Assembly: GCF_000374865.1 (NCBI RefSeq)
Contig: NZ_KB895466.1
Span: forward strand, 36,849 to 100,848
Direction of reading: 5' to 3'
DNA from: Arthrobacter sp. 135MFCol5.1
GTDB taxonomy: Bacteria; Actinomycetota; Actinomycetes; Actinomycetales; Micrococcaceae
Length of the DNA: 64,000 bases
In this document: piece after piece, positions 1 through 8,754 of the stretch
Layout of the letters: each line of letters starts with the position of its first letter
How positions within the stretch are numbered: the stretch's first letter is position 1
The notes under the pieces: generated by a model
Database searches by the model: none
Seen by the model: the letters and a program-made list of their open reading frames with translations, nothing else
Told to the model about the DNA's origin: nothing
Translations under genes and position numbers: made by a program

Positions 1-1
1 C

Positions 2-337
2 CTCCGGGACATCGAACGCGCCTTGAGCGACTCCGAGGTTGGCGCCAATCCGTCCAACGACGGCAACGTCATCCGGATCACCATTCCTGAGCTGACCAAG
101 GAACGTCGCAAGGAATACGTCAAGATCGTCAAGACCAAGGGCGAGGACGCGAAGATCTCCATCCGCAACATCCGGCGCAAGGCCAAGGAAACGCTGGACC
201 GCCTGGTCAAGGACGGCGAAGCCGGCGAGGACGAAGGCAGCCGGGCCGAGAAGGAACTGGACAGCCTCACCAAGGCCCACGTGGACGGCATCGACGAACT
301 GCTCAAGCGCAAGGAAGCAGAGCTGCTCGAAGTCTGA
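2..337 (+). CDS. frr: Ribosome recycling factor, C-terminal part (5' truncated by window edge)
   Basis: The frame is open from the first base and encodes the last ~111 residues of ribosome recycling factor, which splits post-termination ribosomes together with EF-G. Family landmarks seen are the GNVIRI segment, the PELTKERRKEYVK helix and the IRNIRRKAKETLDRL helix, ending in the usual EAELLEV-type tail. An apparent start further in (position 23) is only an internal TTG; the true start lies upstream of the window. Its TGA overlaps the cdsA start by one base (TGATG), so the two are translationally coupled in the common frr-cdsA order. Confidence 0.95.
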   Translation, partial: LRDIERALSDSEVGANPSNDGNVIRITIPELTKERRKEYVKIVKTKGEDAKISIRNIRRKAKETLDRLVKDGEAGEDEGSRAEKELDSLTKAHVDGIDELLKRKEAELLEV

Positions 338-1257
338 TGGGCCAGGCAGATCAGGCCCCCGCTTCACGGGCCCGCACACGGGGGAAGCAGCCCAGGAGCA
401 ACCCGACGCCGAAAGCCGGGCGGAACCTGCCCGCCGCCGTCGTGGTGGGCCTGGCCATGCTGCTGGGCGTGCTGGGCGGCCTGCTGTTCCTCCCGCTGGC
501 GTTCGTAGCGATTGTTACCGCCTTCGCCGTCTTCGGCGTCTGGGAAATCTACCGTGCGCTGGAGGCCAACGGAACCAGGATGCCCATCGTGCCGGTCATG
601 ACGGGCACGGTGGCCCTGCCGTTCGCCGCCTACTTCGGCGGCATTGAGAGCCAGCTGTTCGCCCTCCTGCTCAGCGCCGTGGCCGTCCTGCTGTGGCGGT
701 CGATCGAAAGCGCCGCAGGATCGGCCAACAGCATCTTCGCCGGCGTCTTCACGCTGGGTTGGGTTCCGTTCTTCATCAGCTTCGCGGCCCTCCCGCTGCA
801 CGCGGCCGGAACCATCCCGCTGGGGCTGTGGCCAGGCGGCCTGGCGCCCATCGGCGCCTGGGAAATTGCAGTCATGCTGCTGCTGGTGGTCTCGAACGAC
901 ACCTTCGGCTACCTGGTGGGAGCGTCCATCGGGAAGCACCCCATGGCGCCCAAGATCAGCCCCAAGAAGTCCTGGGAGGGCTTCGCCGGATCGGCAGCGG
1001 GCGCCATGCTGATCGGCGTCCTGGCCGCCATCTTCGTACTGGACAAGCCGTGGTGGGTAGGCGTGGTCCTCGCGGTGGGAACGGTGGCCGCCGCCACCGC
1101 CGGGGACCTGGCCGAGTCCATGGTCAAGCGTGAACTTGGCGTCAAGGACATGAGCAGCATCCTGCCCGGCCACGGCGGCGTGATGGACCGGCTGGACTCC
1201 ATCGTCTTCGCCTCGCCCGTGGCCTTCATCCTGTACGGACTCGTGGCCGGGGCCTGA
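337..1257 (+). CDS. cdsA: Phosphatidate cytidylyltransferase
   Basis: Integral membrane enzyme (306 aa) that makes CDP-diacylglycerol from phosphatidate and CTP, the entry point to all phospholipids. The C-terminal CDP-alcohol signature is intact: SMVKRELGVKD followed by LPGHGGVMDRLDS near residues 262-289, including the metal-binding K-D and H-G-G...D-R-x-D residues. There are about eight hydrophobic segments from residue 30 on, after a basic, Arg/Lys-rich N-terminus of some 30 residues that precedes the first helix. It begins on the ATG overlapping the frr stop. Confidence 0.95.
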   Translation: MGQADQAPASRARTRGKQPRSNPTPKAGRNLPAAVVVGLAMLLGVLGGLLFLPLAFVAIVTAFAVFGVWEIYRALEANGTRMPIVPVMTGTVALPFAAYFGGIESQLFALLLSAVAVLLWRSIESAAGSANSIFAGVFTLGWVPFFISFAALPLHAAGTIPLGLWPGGLAPIGAWEIAVMLLLVVSNDTFGYLVGASIGKHPMAPKISPKKSWEGFAGSAAGAMLIGVLAAIFVLDKPWWVGVVLAVGTVAAATAGDLAESMVKRELGVKDMSSILPGHGGVMDRLDSIVFASPVAFILYGLVAGA

Positions 1258-1350
1258 GGGATGCCCCCGGCGCGGGGCAGCCAACGAGAAACTGGCCCCA
1301 CGCGGGGCGCCCGTGACACACAACGGGGCCGGAGGGTTGCACCTGCCCCG

Positions 1351-1367
1351 GCACCTTAAACTGGTGC
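1351..1367 (+). promoter_or_regulatory. Possible promoter with a 5-bp inverted repeat around the -10 box
   Basis: TAAACT at 1357-1362 resembles an actinobacterial -10 element about 43 bases before the GTG of the DivIVA-repeat gene. It sits inside GCACC-TTAAACT-GGTGC, an inverted repeat that could bind a regulator. No good -35 box at 16-18 bases was found, so the promoter call rests on the -10 alone. Confidence 0.3.
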
Positions 1368-1404
1368 GGAAGCACTACGGCTGAAGAGCATTGAAGGAAT
1401 CAAA

Positions 1405-1989
1405 GTGGCATTGGACATTCATCGGCAGATCCCTGCGTCCTTTGAGCGCGTGCAGCGCAGTGAGTACGGCTACAACGCCAAGCAGGTGGACCAGTTCCTG
1501 CAGCGGGCCCGGGTCTCCTTGGAAACCCCCGAGTCCGCAAGCGAGCCCGTCAACAGCTCCGACGTCAGGGCCGTGTCATTCGACCCCGTCAAGGGAGGCT
1601 ACTCCGCCGTTGTGGTGGACGCCGCGCTGGACCGGCTTGAGGACGCGTTCGCCCGCCGCGAGCGCGATGAACTGATTGCCGCCCGCGGCGAGGAGGCTTG
1701 GCTGCGTGAAATCGGAAGCCTTTCGGGCATCCTCCGCGGACGGCTGCACCGGCCGGACGGCGAGCGCTTCCGCCGGCCCACCAAGAAGAAAGCCCGAAGC
1801 TACAACACGGCCGACGTCGACCGGTTGTGCAGCGAACTCGTTGCCTACCTGGAGCAGGACAAGCCGCTGAGCGTCGACAGCGTCCGGCGTGCGGTCTTCC
1901 GTCCGGCCGTGGGCCGCGACGGCTACGAAGAATCCCAGGTGGACGCGTTCCTGGACCGGGTGGTCGAACTCATGGCGGCCATCGACTAA
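1405..1989 (+). CDS. DivIVA-domain repeat protein
   Basis: 194 aa. Three copies of a short DivIVA N-terminal-like motif are visible: YGYNAKQVDQFLQRAR (residues ~18-33), SYNTADVDRLCSELV (~132-146) and GYEESQVDAFLDRVVEL (~173-189). This is the architecture of the actinobacterial DivIVA-repeat family, in which the motif probably binds membrane or polar partners in cell-wall growth; the molecular role is not established. The start is GTG at 1405 with GAAGGA five bases upstream. It follows cdsA by about 150 bases and has its own candidate promoter. Confidence 0.8.
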   Translation: MALDIHRQIPASFERVQRSEYGYNAKQVDQFLQRARVSLETPESASEPVNSSDVRAVSFDPVKGGYSAVVVDAALDRLEDAFARRERDELIAARGEEAWLREIGSLSGILRGRLHRPDGERFRRPTKKKARSYNTADVDRLCSELVAYLEQDKPLSVDSVRRAVFRPAVGRDGYEESQVDAFLDRVVELMAAID

Positions 1990-2011
1990 CGAACCGCTCC
2001 CGGGAGGCCGC

Positions 2012-2716
2012 TTAGTCCCCGGCCGGAGGGGTGGGGGAGAGCGGGCTGAACCTTCGCCACACCTCGCGGTAGCTGCGGTAGCCGCGCACGGCGGACACTG
2101 CCAGGAACCCGGCACCGCACACAGCTCCCGCCACCGTCGCGGCCGCGATGCCCGCGCCCGCCAGCGACACCAGCAGCCCGGCAAAGATGGCAATCAAAGC
2201 GGCGTTCGCCGTCGTCATGAAGATCATGCTGCTCCCGGCCACGTGGCTGAACGTGCCTCGGTGGCCGAAGAAATAGTACGTCTGGACGGAGCCAGCCTCG
2301 TCGTCATGGTATGACGCCATCAGATAGGGGGCCACGCCCGGGTCGAGGTCGACATACGCGGCCCGCAGGCGGTTCATGGCCGTGACGTACATCAGGTCCT
2401 CGTGGGCCACGTTCATGACCCGGAGCTGGGTCAGCAGCCCAATCGCGGTGTCGATGAACAGCACCACCACGGCCAAGAGCACGAAGGCTTCCGAGAATCC
2501 CGTCGCCTGGCCCACCAAGGCAACACTGACAACGCTCGCGGAAGTGAACGTCAGGAACATGCTGATCCGCGTCAGGACCTCGCTTTGGGCGGTGCTCCGG
2601 GATGCCAGCAGGCCCCAGTGTTCCGTGGCGAGCAGCTGCGCCCGAACGGAGGAAGGGACTGCGCCTTCCCGGCGGGACGGCCCGCCGTCCTCGATGGACA
2701 TGGCGTTATTGTCCAC
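2012..2716 (-). CDS. Hypothetical membrane protein downstream of the symporter
   Basis: 234 aa, family not recognised. Two pairs of hydrophobic helices are visible: about residues 48-95 (TFTSASVVSVALVG, then FVLLAVVVLFIDTAIGLL) and about 165-210 (IFMTTANAALIAIFAGLLVSLAGAGIAAATVAG). They are separated by an ~65-residue soluble loop rich in Asp/Tyr; both ends are probably cytoplasmic. The GTG start at 2716 lies four bases after the symporter stop and is preceded by a GGACGG-like ribosome site, so it is the last gene of the kinase-regulator-symporter transcript. It may be a symporter accessory protein, but this is inferred only from position. Confidence 0.65.
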   Translation of the reverse strand: MDNNAMSIEDGGPSRREGAVPSSVRAQLLATEHWGLLASRSTAQSEVLTRISMFLTFTSASVVSVALVGQATGFSEAFVLLAVVVLFIDTAIGLLTQLRVMNVAHEDLMYVTAMNRLRAAYVDLDPGVAPYLMASYHDDEAGSVQTYYFFGHRGTFSHVAGSSMIFMTTANAALIAIFAGLLVSLAGAGIAAATVAGAVCGAGFLAVSAVRGYRSYREVWRRFSPLSPTPPAGD

Positions 2717-2720
2717 CCGA

Positions 2721-4193
2721 TCACCGTCCGGTTGCCAGCGGCCTTTCCGGGGTGTGCAGGCGCGTCATGGTCCGCGGCATCGTTGCGGGAATACGGTGGG
2801 CCGTGGCCCGGGAGACCAGGACCATGACGGCAAAGGCCGTGGGTACACTCCAGGCGGCAGGCTGGGCAAGCCACGCCGGAGTCTGCCCGGAACCGGCCAG
2901 CGCCAGCGAGCCGGCGATCATCGCCCCGCCGCAAAGCACGCCGCCGGTCACCATGCCGGCGATCGCCCCTGTGTCCGTCAGGCCACGCCACCAGATGCCC
3001 AGCAGGAGGACCGGGCACACCGTCGAGGCAGTAAACGCGAACACCAGTCCCACGCTTCCGGCCAGGGCCAGGGAATCGGTCATGAAGGCAAAGCCCAGCG
3101 GCACGACGGCGGATACGACGGCGGCGAGCCGGAAGCCGCGGACGCTTCCGCCCAGGACGTCCTGGCTGATGACGCCGGCCAGGGAGACCACCAGTCCCGA
3201 GGTGGTGGAGAGGAACGCGGCGAAGGCCCCGGCCACCACCAGGGCGGAGAGCAGGCTGCCCGCCGTGCCGCCCAGGAATTCACCGGGCAGCCGCAGGACC
3301 ATGGCGTCCGGCTGGCCCGAACGTGCCAGGTCCGGGGCGAACATCCGCGCCACCAGGCCGTATGCGGTGGGAAACAGGTAGAACACGGACAGCAACCCCA
3401 GGACGATCAGCGTGGTGCGCCTCGCGGTGTGTCCGTCCGGGTTGGTGTAGAAACGCACCAGGACGTGCGGCAGCCCCAGCGTTCCGAAGAGCAACGCCAC
3501 CAGCAGGGAAATATTCTGGTACGGGCCTGCGGGGGCCGCCCCGGTGGGGTTGACGGCGGCCGGGGCCAGCGGTTGCGTGCCCTGGCCGGCCAGCACGAAC
3601 ACAATGAACAGGATGGGCACGGCCAGCGCCGTGAGCTTGAGCCAGTACTGGAATGCCTGCACGAACGTGATGGACCGCATGCCGCCGGCTGCCACGGTCA
3701 GGCACACCACCACCACGACGGCCACCGAGCCGACCCAGGACGGCAGGCCCGTGGTGATGCGGATGGCCAGGGCCGCGCCATGGAGTTGCGGCACGATGTA
3801 CAGCCAGCCGACCATGACCACCACCAGGCTGGTCACCCTGCGGACGGTCCGTGACGCCAGCCTGGATTCCGTGAAGTCCGGGATGGTGTACGCCCCAGAC
3901 CTGCGCAGTGGCGCGGCGACGAAAAGCAGCAGCATCAGGTAGCCCGCCGTGTACCCCACGGGGAACCACAGGGCGTCGGTCCCGGACAACAGGATCAGCC
4001 CGGCCACGCCAAGGAAGCTGGCGGCGGACAGGTATTCGCCGCCGATCGCGGACGCGTTCCACCATGGCCGCACCGTCCGGGAAGCGACGTAGAAGTCTCC
4101 CGTGGTGCGCGAGATGCGCAGCCCGTAGAACCCGATGACTGCCGTGGCGAGGGACACCACCGCGACCGCTGTGATGGCGACCCCGGCGTTCAC
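2721..4193 (-). CDS. Sodium:solute symporter, acetate/monocarboxylate type
   Basis: SSS-family secondary transporter of about 490 aa with ~13 hydrophobic segments. The N-terminal GEYLSAASFLGVAGL segment and the LPHVLVRFYTNPD segment are diagnostic of the cation/acetate symporter branch (ActP-like). It is a paralogue of the symporter at 7112-8728 and shares these motifs. The chosen start is GTG 4193 (VNAGVAITAV...), just downstream of the preceding gene's stop at 4228, with GGTGG upstream. ATGs at 4265 and 4286 would add a proline/glycine-rich leader overlapping the upstream gene and look less natural. Substrate is inferred from the family: acetate, pyruvate or propionate. Confidence 0.85.
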   Translation of the reverse strand: MNAGVAITAVAVVSLATAVIGFYGLRISRTTGDFYVASRTVRPWWNASAIGGEYLSAASFLGVAGLILLSGTDALWFPVGYTAGYLMLLLFVAAPLRRSGAYTIPDFTESRLASRTVRRVTSLVVVMVGWLYIVPQLHGAALAIRITTGLPSWVGSVAVVVVVCLTVAAGGMRSITFVQAFQYWLKLTALAVPILFIVFVLAGQGTQPLAPAAVNPTGAAPAGPYQNISLLVALLFGTLGLPHVLVRFYTNPDGHTARRTTLIVLGLLSVFYLFPTAYGLVARMFAPDLARSGQPDAMVLRLPGEFLGGTAGSLLSALVVAGAFAAFLSTTSGLVVSLAGVISQDVLGGSVRGFRLAAVVSAVVPLGFAFMTDSLALAGSVGLVFAFTASTVCPVLLLGIWWRGLTDTGAIAGMVTGGVLCGGAMIAGSLALAGSGQTPAWLAQPAAWSVPTAFAVMVLVSRATAHRIPATMPRTMTRLHTPERPLATGR

Positions 4194-4227
4194 TGCGGCA
4201 CCACCGGGGCGCCCCGTGCCGCCGGGT

Positions 4228-4599
4228 TCATTGTTCGCCGGCCAGGTCGCGGTAGCGCGCCTCATTGCGGGCCGCGCTCCTGACATACAGCCACGCGCTC
4301 AAGCCGATGACCGGGTAGATGCCGAGGCCCAGCAGGAGCCAGTCGAACGGGATACCGGCGATCTTGGTGTCGGCAAGGCCGGGAACCGCGACCAGCACCA
4401 GGGGGAACGCGGCCAGGATGAGCAGGAAGCCGCCGGCGACAACCAGTGCCAGCCGCAGCTGCGAGCGGATCAGGGAACGCACGAATACCTGGCCAACCTC
4501 GGTGTCCTGGGCGGCTTCGCGTGATTCCAGCGGGCGCGGTCCGCCGCGGCCGGGGCCGCCGGGGGAGGCGTGCGGGGCGGTAACCCGGACCCTGGTCAT
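4228..4599 (-). CDS. Small two-helix membrane protein of the symporter operon
   Basis: 123 aa. A soluble Gly/Pro-rich N-terminus of about 45 residues is followed by two hydrophobic helices (LALVVAGGFLLILAAFPLVLVAV and FDWLLLGLGIYPVIGLSAWLYV) and a charged tail, RNEARYRDLAGEQ. The layout is like the DUF485 partners that precede acetate symporters, though it is not an obvious DUF485 member. Its ATG overlaps the regulator's TGA (ATGA), and the symporter follows. It is probably an accessory subunit of that symporter (inference from position and topology). Confidence 0.7.
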   Translation of the reverse strand: MTRVRVTAPHASPGGPGRGGPRPLESREAAQDTEVGQVFVRSLIRSQLRLALVVAGGFLLILAAFPLVLVAVPGLADTKIAGIPFDWLLLGLGIYPVIGLSAWLYVRSAARNEARYRDLAGEQ

Positions 4600-5312
4600 G
4601 CGTGCGGCCTGATCCGGGTTGCTTCCAGCTTCTCCCGCACCGTGGGCAGGTGGCGCCGGCTGATGGGCAGCCCGGCCCCGGCCACGGTCACGCGGGGCCC
4701 GTCGGCCGCCAGCTTCATGGAGGACACGTGTTTCAGCGCCACCAGGTAGGAGCGGTGCGTCCGGATGAATCCCGCATCCGCCCACTGTTGTTCCAGGTCG
4801 GCCAGGGGCACCCGGATCAGGTAGCTGGCGTCGGCGGTGTGCAGGCGGGCATAGTCGCCCTGCGCCTGGACATACGTGACGTCGTCCCGCCGGATCATCC
4901 TGGTGGTCCCGCCCTGGTCCACCGTGATCATCTCCGGCGCGCTGCCGCCGTCGCGCAGTTCACTGATCCGGCCCACGGAGCGCGCCAGGCGTTCGGTGCG
5001 GACGGGCTTGAGCAGGTAGTCGACGGCGGCCAGTTCAAACGCTGCCAGGGCATGGTCCTCGTCGGCGGTAACGAACACAACCGCCGGGGGATTGCTGCTC
5101 CGGGCGATGAAGCCGGCGATGTCCAGGCCGGACACGGCGGGCATGTGAATGTCCAGGAACACGGCGTCGATGCCGCCGCCCGCCAGGGCTGCGAGGGCTT
5201 CCGCGCCGGACGTTGCCCGCAGCACCTTGCCGATGCGCTCATCCCTGCCCAGCAGGAAAGCCAGTTCCTCAACGGCGGGCAGCTCATCATCAACGACGAG
5301 GACGTTAATCAT
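4596..5312 (-). CDS. LytTR-family response regulator
   Basis: 238 aa. The N-terminal receiver domain (~1-120) carries the acidic pair D8-D9, phospho-acceptor D54 (FLDIHMP) and K102 (LLKPVR). The C-terminal LytTR DNA-binding domain (~132-236) has the typical GDYARLHTADASYLIR and IRTHRSYLVAL strands and an ISRRHLPTVRE end. It is paired with the kinase immediately upstream (33-base gap) and overlaps the next gene by ATGA. By analogy with LytS/LytTR systems that flank transporters, it probably controls one or both adjacent symporters. Confidence 0.9.
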   Translation of the reverse strand: MINVLVVDDELPAVEELAFLLGRDERIGKVLRATSGAEALAALAGGGIDAVFLDIHMPAVSGLDIAGFIARSSNPPAVVFVTADEDHALAAFELAAVDYLLKPVRTERLARSVGRISELRDGGSAPEMITVDQGGTTRMIRRDDVTYVQAQGDYARLHTADASYLIRVPLADLEQQWADAGFIRTHRSYLVALKHVSSMKLAADGPRVTVAGAGLPISRRHLPTVREKLEATRIRPHA

Positions 5313-5345
5313 GCTCCTAGGGTACTTCCAGCAGCGGGGGCCGCT

Positions 5346-6527
5346 TCACGCGTCATGTCCGGGCTGGGACTTGGGTACGCGCATGGTGATCAGGGTTCCC
5401 TCGCCCGGCGCCGTTTCCACCACCAGCCCGTGGTCGTTGCCGTAAACCTGCCGGAGCCGGGCATCCACGTTCCGCAGCCCCACGTGGTCCCCGTCGGTGT
5501 GGCCTGCCAGCACGGACCGGAGCTGTTCCGGATCCATCCCCACGCCGTCGTCCTCGATGGTGACTTCGGCGAAGGCGCCGGCGTCCTCTGCGGTGATGGT
5601 GATGTGTCCGGGCCCCGCTTTGGCCTCAAGGCCGTGCCGGACGGCATTCTCCACCAGCGGCTGCAGGCTCAGGAAGGGGATGACGGTGCTGAGGACCTCG
5701 GGGGCTACGCGCAGGCTGACCTGGACGCGTTCGCCAAACCGGGCCCGTTCCAGCAGCAGGTAGCGGTCGATGCAGCGGAGTTCCTCTGCAAGGGTGGTGA
5801 AGTCGCCGTGCCGCCGGAACGAGTACCGGGTGAAGTCGGCAAACTCCACCACGAGCTCCCTGGCCCGCTCGGGATCCGTGTTGATGAACGAGGCGATGGC
5901 GTTCAGCGAGTTGTAGATGAAGTGCGGGCTGATCTGCGCTCGAAGCGCCCGCACTTCCGCCTCCATCAACAGTGTGCGGGATGCGTCCAGCTCCGCGAGT
6001 TCCACCTGCACCGCAACCCAGTCGGCCACTTCCCCCGTTGCGCGGACGAGGCCCGCGCCGGCCGTGGGGGCGAACGCCGCCACCGCGCCCACCACGCGGG
6101 TGCCGGCCCGCACCGGGGTGATAACTGCGGCCAGGGGCCCGCCGGTTCCCTCCGCGCCTGCAGGTAGCACGGCCGCCCGGCCTGATTCCATGGCGCCGGC
6201 GGCGAGCTGCATCAGCCGCGCCCGGATTTCCTCAGCGCCGCCATCCCAGGCCAGGACGCCGGACGTGTCGGTTATGGCCAATGCGTCGCAGCCCAGCAGG
6301 GAGCGAAGCTGGCGGGCGGCCTTCGCGGCTCCTGACGGGTTCAGCCCGCGGCGCAGGTGCTGGCCTGCCTGGGAGGCGGCGTGCAGCGTGCGGTAGGTGG
6401 CCCGCTCGGCGTCGGTGCCCAGCTCCCTGAAGGAACGGAGTACCTTCAGGCCCACCCCGACGACGACGGCAATGGCCATGGCGATCAGCGCCACTGCCGC
6501 GGCGGTCAGGAGGGGGGAGTCCGGCAT
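5346..6527 (-). CDS. LytS-type sensor histidine kinase
   Basis: About 393 aa from ATG 6527; a GTG 39 bases further upstream is possible but has no ribosome site. One N-terminal transmembrane helix (~6-28) is followed by a GAF-like region (~65-180), then the His_kinase box ALRAQISPHFIYNSL with phospho-His at about residue 202. The ATPase domain has the N-box LQPLVENAVRHGLEA and the G-box EDDGVGMD. It lacks the multi-helix 5TM-LYT sensor of classical LytS, so sensing may be cytoplasmic or through the single helix. It is divergent from the DUF485-symporter operon. Confidence 0.9.
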   Translation of the reverse strand: MPDSPLLTAAAVALIAMAIAVVVGVGLKVLRSFRELGTDAERATYRTLHAASQAGQHLRRGLNPSGAAKAARQLRSLLGCDALAITDTSGVLAWDGGAEEIRARLMQLAAGAMESGRAAVLPAGAEGTGGPLAAVITPVRAGTRVVGAVAAFAPTAGAGLVRATGEVADWVAVQVELAELDASRTLLMEAEVRALRAQISPHFIYNSLNAIASFINTDPERARELVVEFADFTRYSFRRHGDFTTLAEELRCIDRYLLLERARFGERVQVSLRVAPEVLSTVIPFLSLQPLVENAVRHGLEAKAGPGHITITAEDAGAFAEVTIEDDGVGMDPEQLRSVLAGHTDGDHVGLRNVDARLRQVYGNDHGLVVETAPGEGTLITMRVPKSQPGHDA

Positions 6528-6627
6528 GGTGCCCAGCGTAGCGGCGGGTGCCGTTTGCCGCAGCATCGCAGCCGTTGAGCGACCCCGCGCCGCGTAGTTC
6601 TGGAATACCGCGCCGGACAGGCCGCAG

Positions 6628-6643
6628 AGTGATTGCAGTCACA
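6628..6643 (+). promoter_or_regulatory. CRP/GlxR-type operator (AGTGA-N6-TCACA)
   Basis: AGTGATTGCAGTCACA matches the CRP/GlxR consensus TGTGA-N6-TCACA at nine of ten conserved positions. It lies in the 207-base region between the kinase operon and the DUF485-symporter operon, 92 bases before the latter's ATG. In corynebacteria GlxR controls acetate genes, so a similar role is plausible here. Confidence 0.5.
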
Positions 6644-6734
6644 TCTGCGGTTTCCCTGGCAGAGTTCCCGGGCAGTTTCCTGCCGCGGGCCCTGCCGCCC
6701 GGTGTGTACCCGCATGACTCAATGAGGAGGAACG

Positions 6735-7115
6735 ATGGGTAACGAGGCCCATACTCCGGACGCAGCGGCGTCCGTGGACTTCGAGCAAGTCCAGTCGACC
6801 GGGCAGTTCCAGGAACTGCGCAGGCGTCACCGCAGCTTTGTCTTCCCCATGGCAGTGGCCTTCCTGCTGTGGTATTTCGCTTACGTCCTCCTGGCCGATT
6901 ATGCGGTGGACTTCATGTCCACCAAGGTTTGGGGCAACATCAACGTCGGCCTGATCCTGGGGCTGCTCCAGTTCGTCTCGACCTTCGCCATCACCGGCTG
7001 GTACGTGCACTACTCCAACCGGAAACTGGACCCGATCGCCACCGAAATCAGGAATGAGATCGAGGGGCACGAATTCGACAAGGACGGACACCGAGTGGGC
7101 GGAGCCAACAAATGA
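6735..7115 (+). CDS. DUF485 membrane protein, symporter partner
   Basis: 126 aa with two membrane helices (FVFPMAVAFLLWYFAYVLLADYA and INVGLILGLLQFVSTFAITGWYVHY), the DUF485 arrangement. DUF485 proteins (YjcH in E. coli) are encoded directly before actP acetate permeases. A strong GAGGAGG ribosome site precedes ATG 6735. Its TGA overlaps the ATG of the symporter (ATGA), so the two are co-translated. An accessory role is family-based inference. Confidence 0.9.
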   Translation: MGNEAHTPDAAASVDFEQVQSTGQFQELRRRHRSFVFPMAVAFLLWYFAYVLLADYAVDFMSTKVWGNINVGLILGLLQFVSTFAITGWYVHYSNRKLDPIATEIRNEIEGHEFDKDGHRVGGANK

Positions 7116-8728
7116 TTGCAATCCCAGCCGCCGTGGATGTTGCCGCGCTCAAAGACACCACCCTCTTGAACATGGGCATCTTCGGCCTGTTCGTGGCCGT
7201 GACCATGGTGATCGTGTTCCGTGCCAGCCGGAACAACAAGACCGCCGCCGACTACTACGCCGCCGGCCGGTCGTTCACCGGCTCGCAAAACGGCACCGCC
7301 ATCGCCGGGGACTACCTGTCGGCGGCATCCTTCCTGGGCATCACCGGCGCCATCGCCATCAACGGCTATGACGGCTTCATGTACTCCATCGGCTTCCTCG
7401 TGGCGTGGCTCGTGGCGCTGCTCCTGGTGGCCGAACTGCTGCGGAACACCGGCAAATTCACCATGGCGGACGTCCTGTCCTTCCGGCTGAAGCAGCGCCC
7501 GGTCCGGATAGCGGCGGCCATCTCCACCCTTGCCGTCTGCTTCTTCTACCTGCTGGCCCAGATGGCCGGTGCGGGAAGCCTGATCTCCCTCCTGCTGGGC
7601 ATCAGTGACTGGGGCGGACAGGCGCTGGTAATCATCGTCGTCGGCGCCCTCATGATCATGTACGTCCTGATCGGCGGCATGAAGGGCACCACGTGGGTGC
7701 AGATCATCAAAGCCATGCTGCTGATCGCCGGCGCCGCCGTCATGACGCTGTGGGTCCTGGCCATCTACGGCTTCAACCTCTCCGCCCTCCTGGGCGGCGC
7801 CGTGGAAACCGCCAACAACCCGGCCGTCCTGAACCCCGGCCTGCAGTACGGCAAGACGGAAACCTCGAAGCTGGACTTCATGTCCCTGGGCCTGGCCCTG
7901 GTCCTGGGCACGGCAGCCCTGCCGCACGTGCTGATGCGCTTCTACACCGTGCCCACGGCCAAGGAGGCCCGGAAATCCGTGGTGTGGTCCATCTGGCTGA
8001 TCGGCCTGTTCTACCTCTTCACCCTGGTGCTCGGCTACGGCGCAGCCGCCCTGGTGGGCGCTGACACCATCAAGAGCGCCCCCGGAGGCGTCAACGCGGC
8101 CGCCCCGCTGCTGGCCTTCCACCTGGGCGGCCCGCTGCTGCTCGGCTTCATCTCCGCGGTAGCGTTCGCCACCATCCTGGCCGTGGTGGCCGGGCTGACC
8201 ATCACCGCCGCCGCTTCCTTCGCGCACGACATCTACGCCAACGTCATCGCCAAGGGCAAGGCCGACGCCGCCACGGAAGTCCGGGTGGCCCGGCGCACCG
8301 TGGTGGTGATCGGCATCCTGGCCATCCTGGGCGGCATCTTCGCCAACGGCCAGAACGTGGCCTTCCTGGTGGCCCTGGCCTTCGCCGTCGCCGCGTCCGC
8401 CAACCTGCCCACCATCATCTACTCGCTGTTCTGGCGGAAGTTCACCACCCAGGGCGCGGTGTGGAGCATGTACGGCGGCCTGGCGTCGGCGATCCTGCTC
8501 ATCGTTTTCTCCCCGGTGGTATCCGGTGCCAAGACCTCGATGATCCCGGGCGCCAACTTCGCCCTCTTCCCGCTCAGCAACCCCGGCATCGTGTCCATCC
8601 CGCTGGCGTTCCTGCTGGGCTGGCTGGGCACCACGCTGGACAAGCGGCGCGAGGACCCGGCCAAGCAGGCCGAAATGGAAGTGCGCTCGCTGACGGGCAT
8701 CGGGGCTGAAAAGGCGGTGGACCACTAA
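7112..8728 (+). CDS. actP: Cation/acetate symporter (ActP-like)
   Basis: 538 aa SSS-family permease with about 13-14 hydrophobic segments. It contains GDYLSAASFLGITGAIAINGYDG and LPHVLMRFYTVPTAKEARKS, hallmarks of sodium-dependent acetate/glycolate permeases. It is coupled to the DUF485 gene by ATGA overlap and is followed by a strong terminator. It is the second symporter in this island; the closer match to ActP plus the DUF485 partner makes acetate the best substrate guess. Confidence 0.9.
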   Translation: MIAIPAAVDVAALKDTTLLNMGIFGLFVAVTMVIVFRASRNNKTAADYYAAGRSFTGSQNGTAIAGDYLSAASFLGITGAIAINGYDGFMYSIGFLVAWLVALLLVAELLRNTGKFTMADVLSFRLKQRPVRIAAAISTLAVCFFYLLAQMAGAGSLISLLLGISDWGGQALVIIVVGALMIMYVLIGGMKGTTWVQIIKAMLLIAGAAVMTLWVLAIYGFNLSALLGGAVETANNPAVLNPGLQYGKTETSKLDFMSLGLALVLGTAALPHVLMRFYTVPTAKEARKSVVWSIWLIGLFYLFTLVLGYGAAALVGADTIKSAPGGVNAAAPLLAFHLGGPLLLGFISAVAFATILAVVAGLTITAAASFAHDIYANVIAKGKADAATEVRVARRTVVVIGILAILGGIFANGQNVAFLVALAFAVAASANLPTIIYSLFWRKFTTQGAVWSMYGGLASAILLIVFSPVVSGAKTSMIPGANFALFPLSNPGIVSIPLAFLLGWLGTTLDKRREDPAKQAEMEVRSLTGIGAEKAVDH

Positions 8729-8754
8729 CTGACGCCGGGCAGCCCGGAACACGG

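Noticed and set aside
364..1323. 319-aa minus-strand open frame over cdsA
   Set aside because: Antisense shadow in GC-rich DNA; cdsA has an intact signature and coupling to frr on the plus strand.
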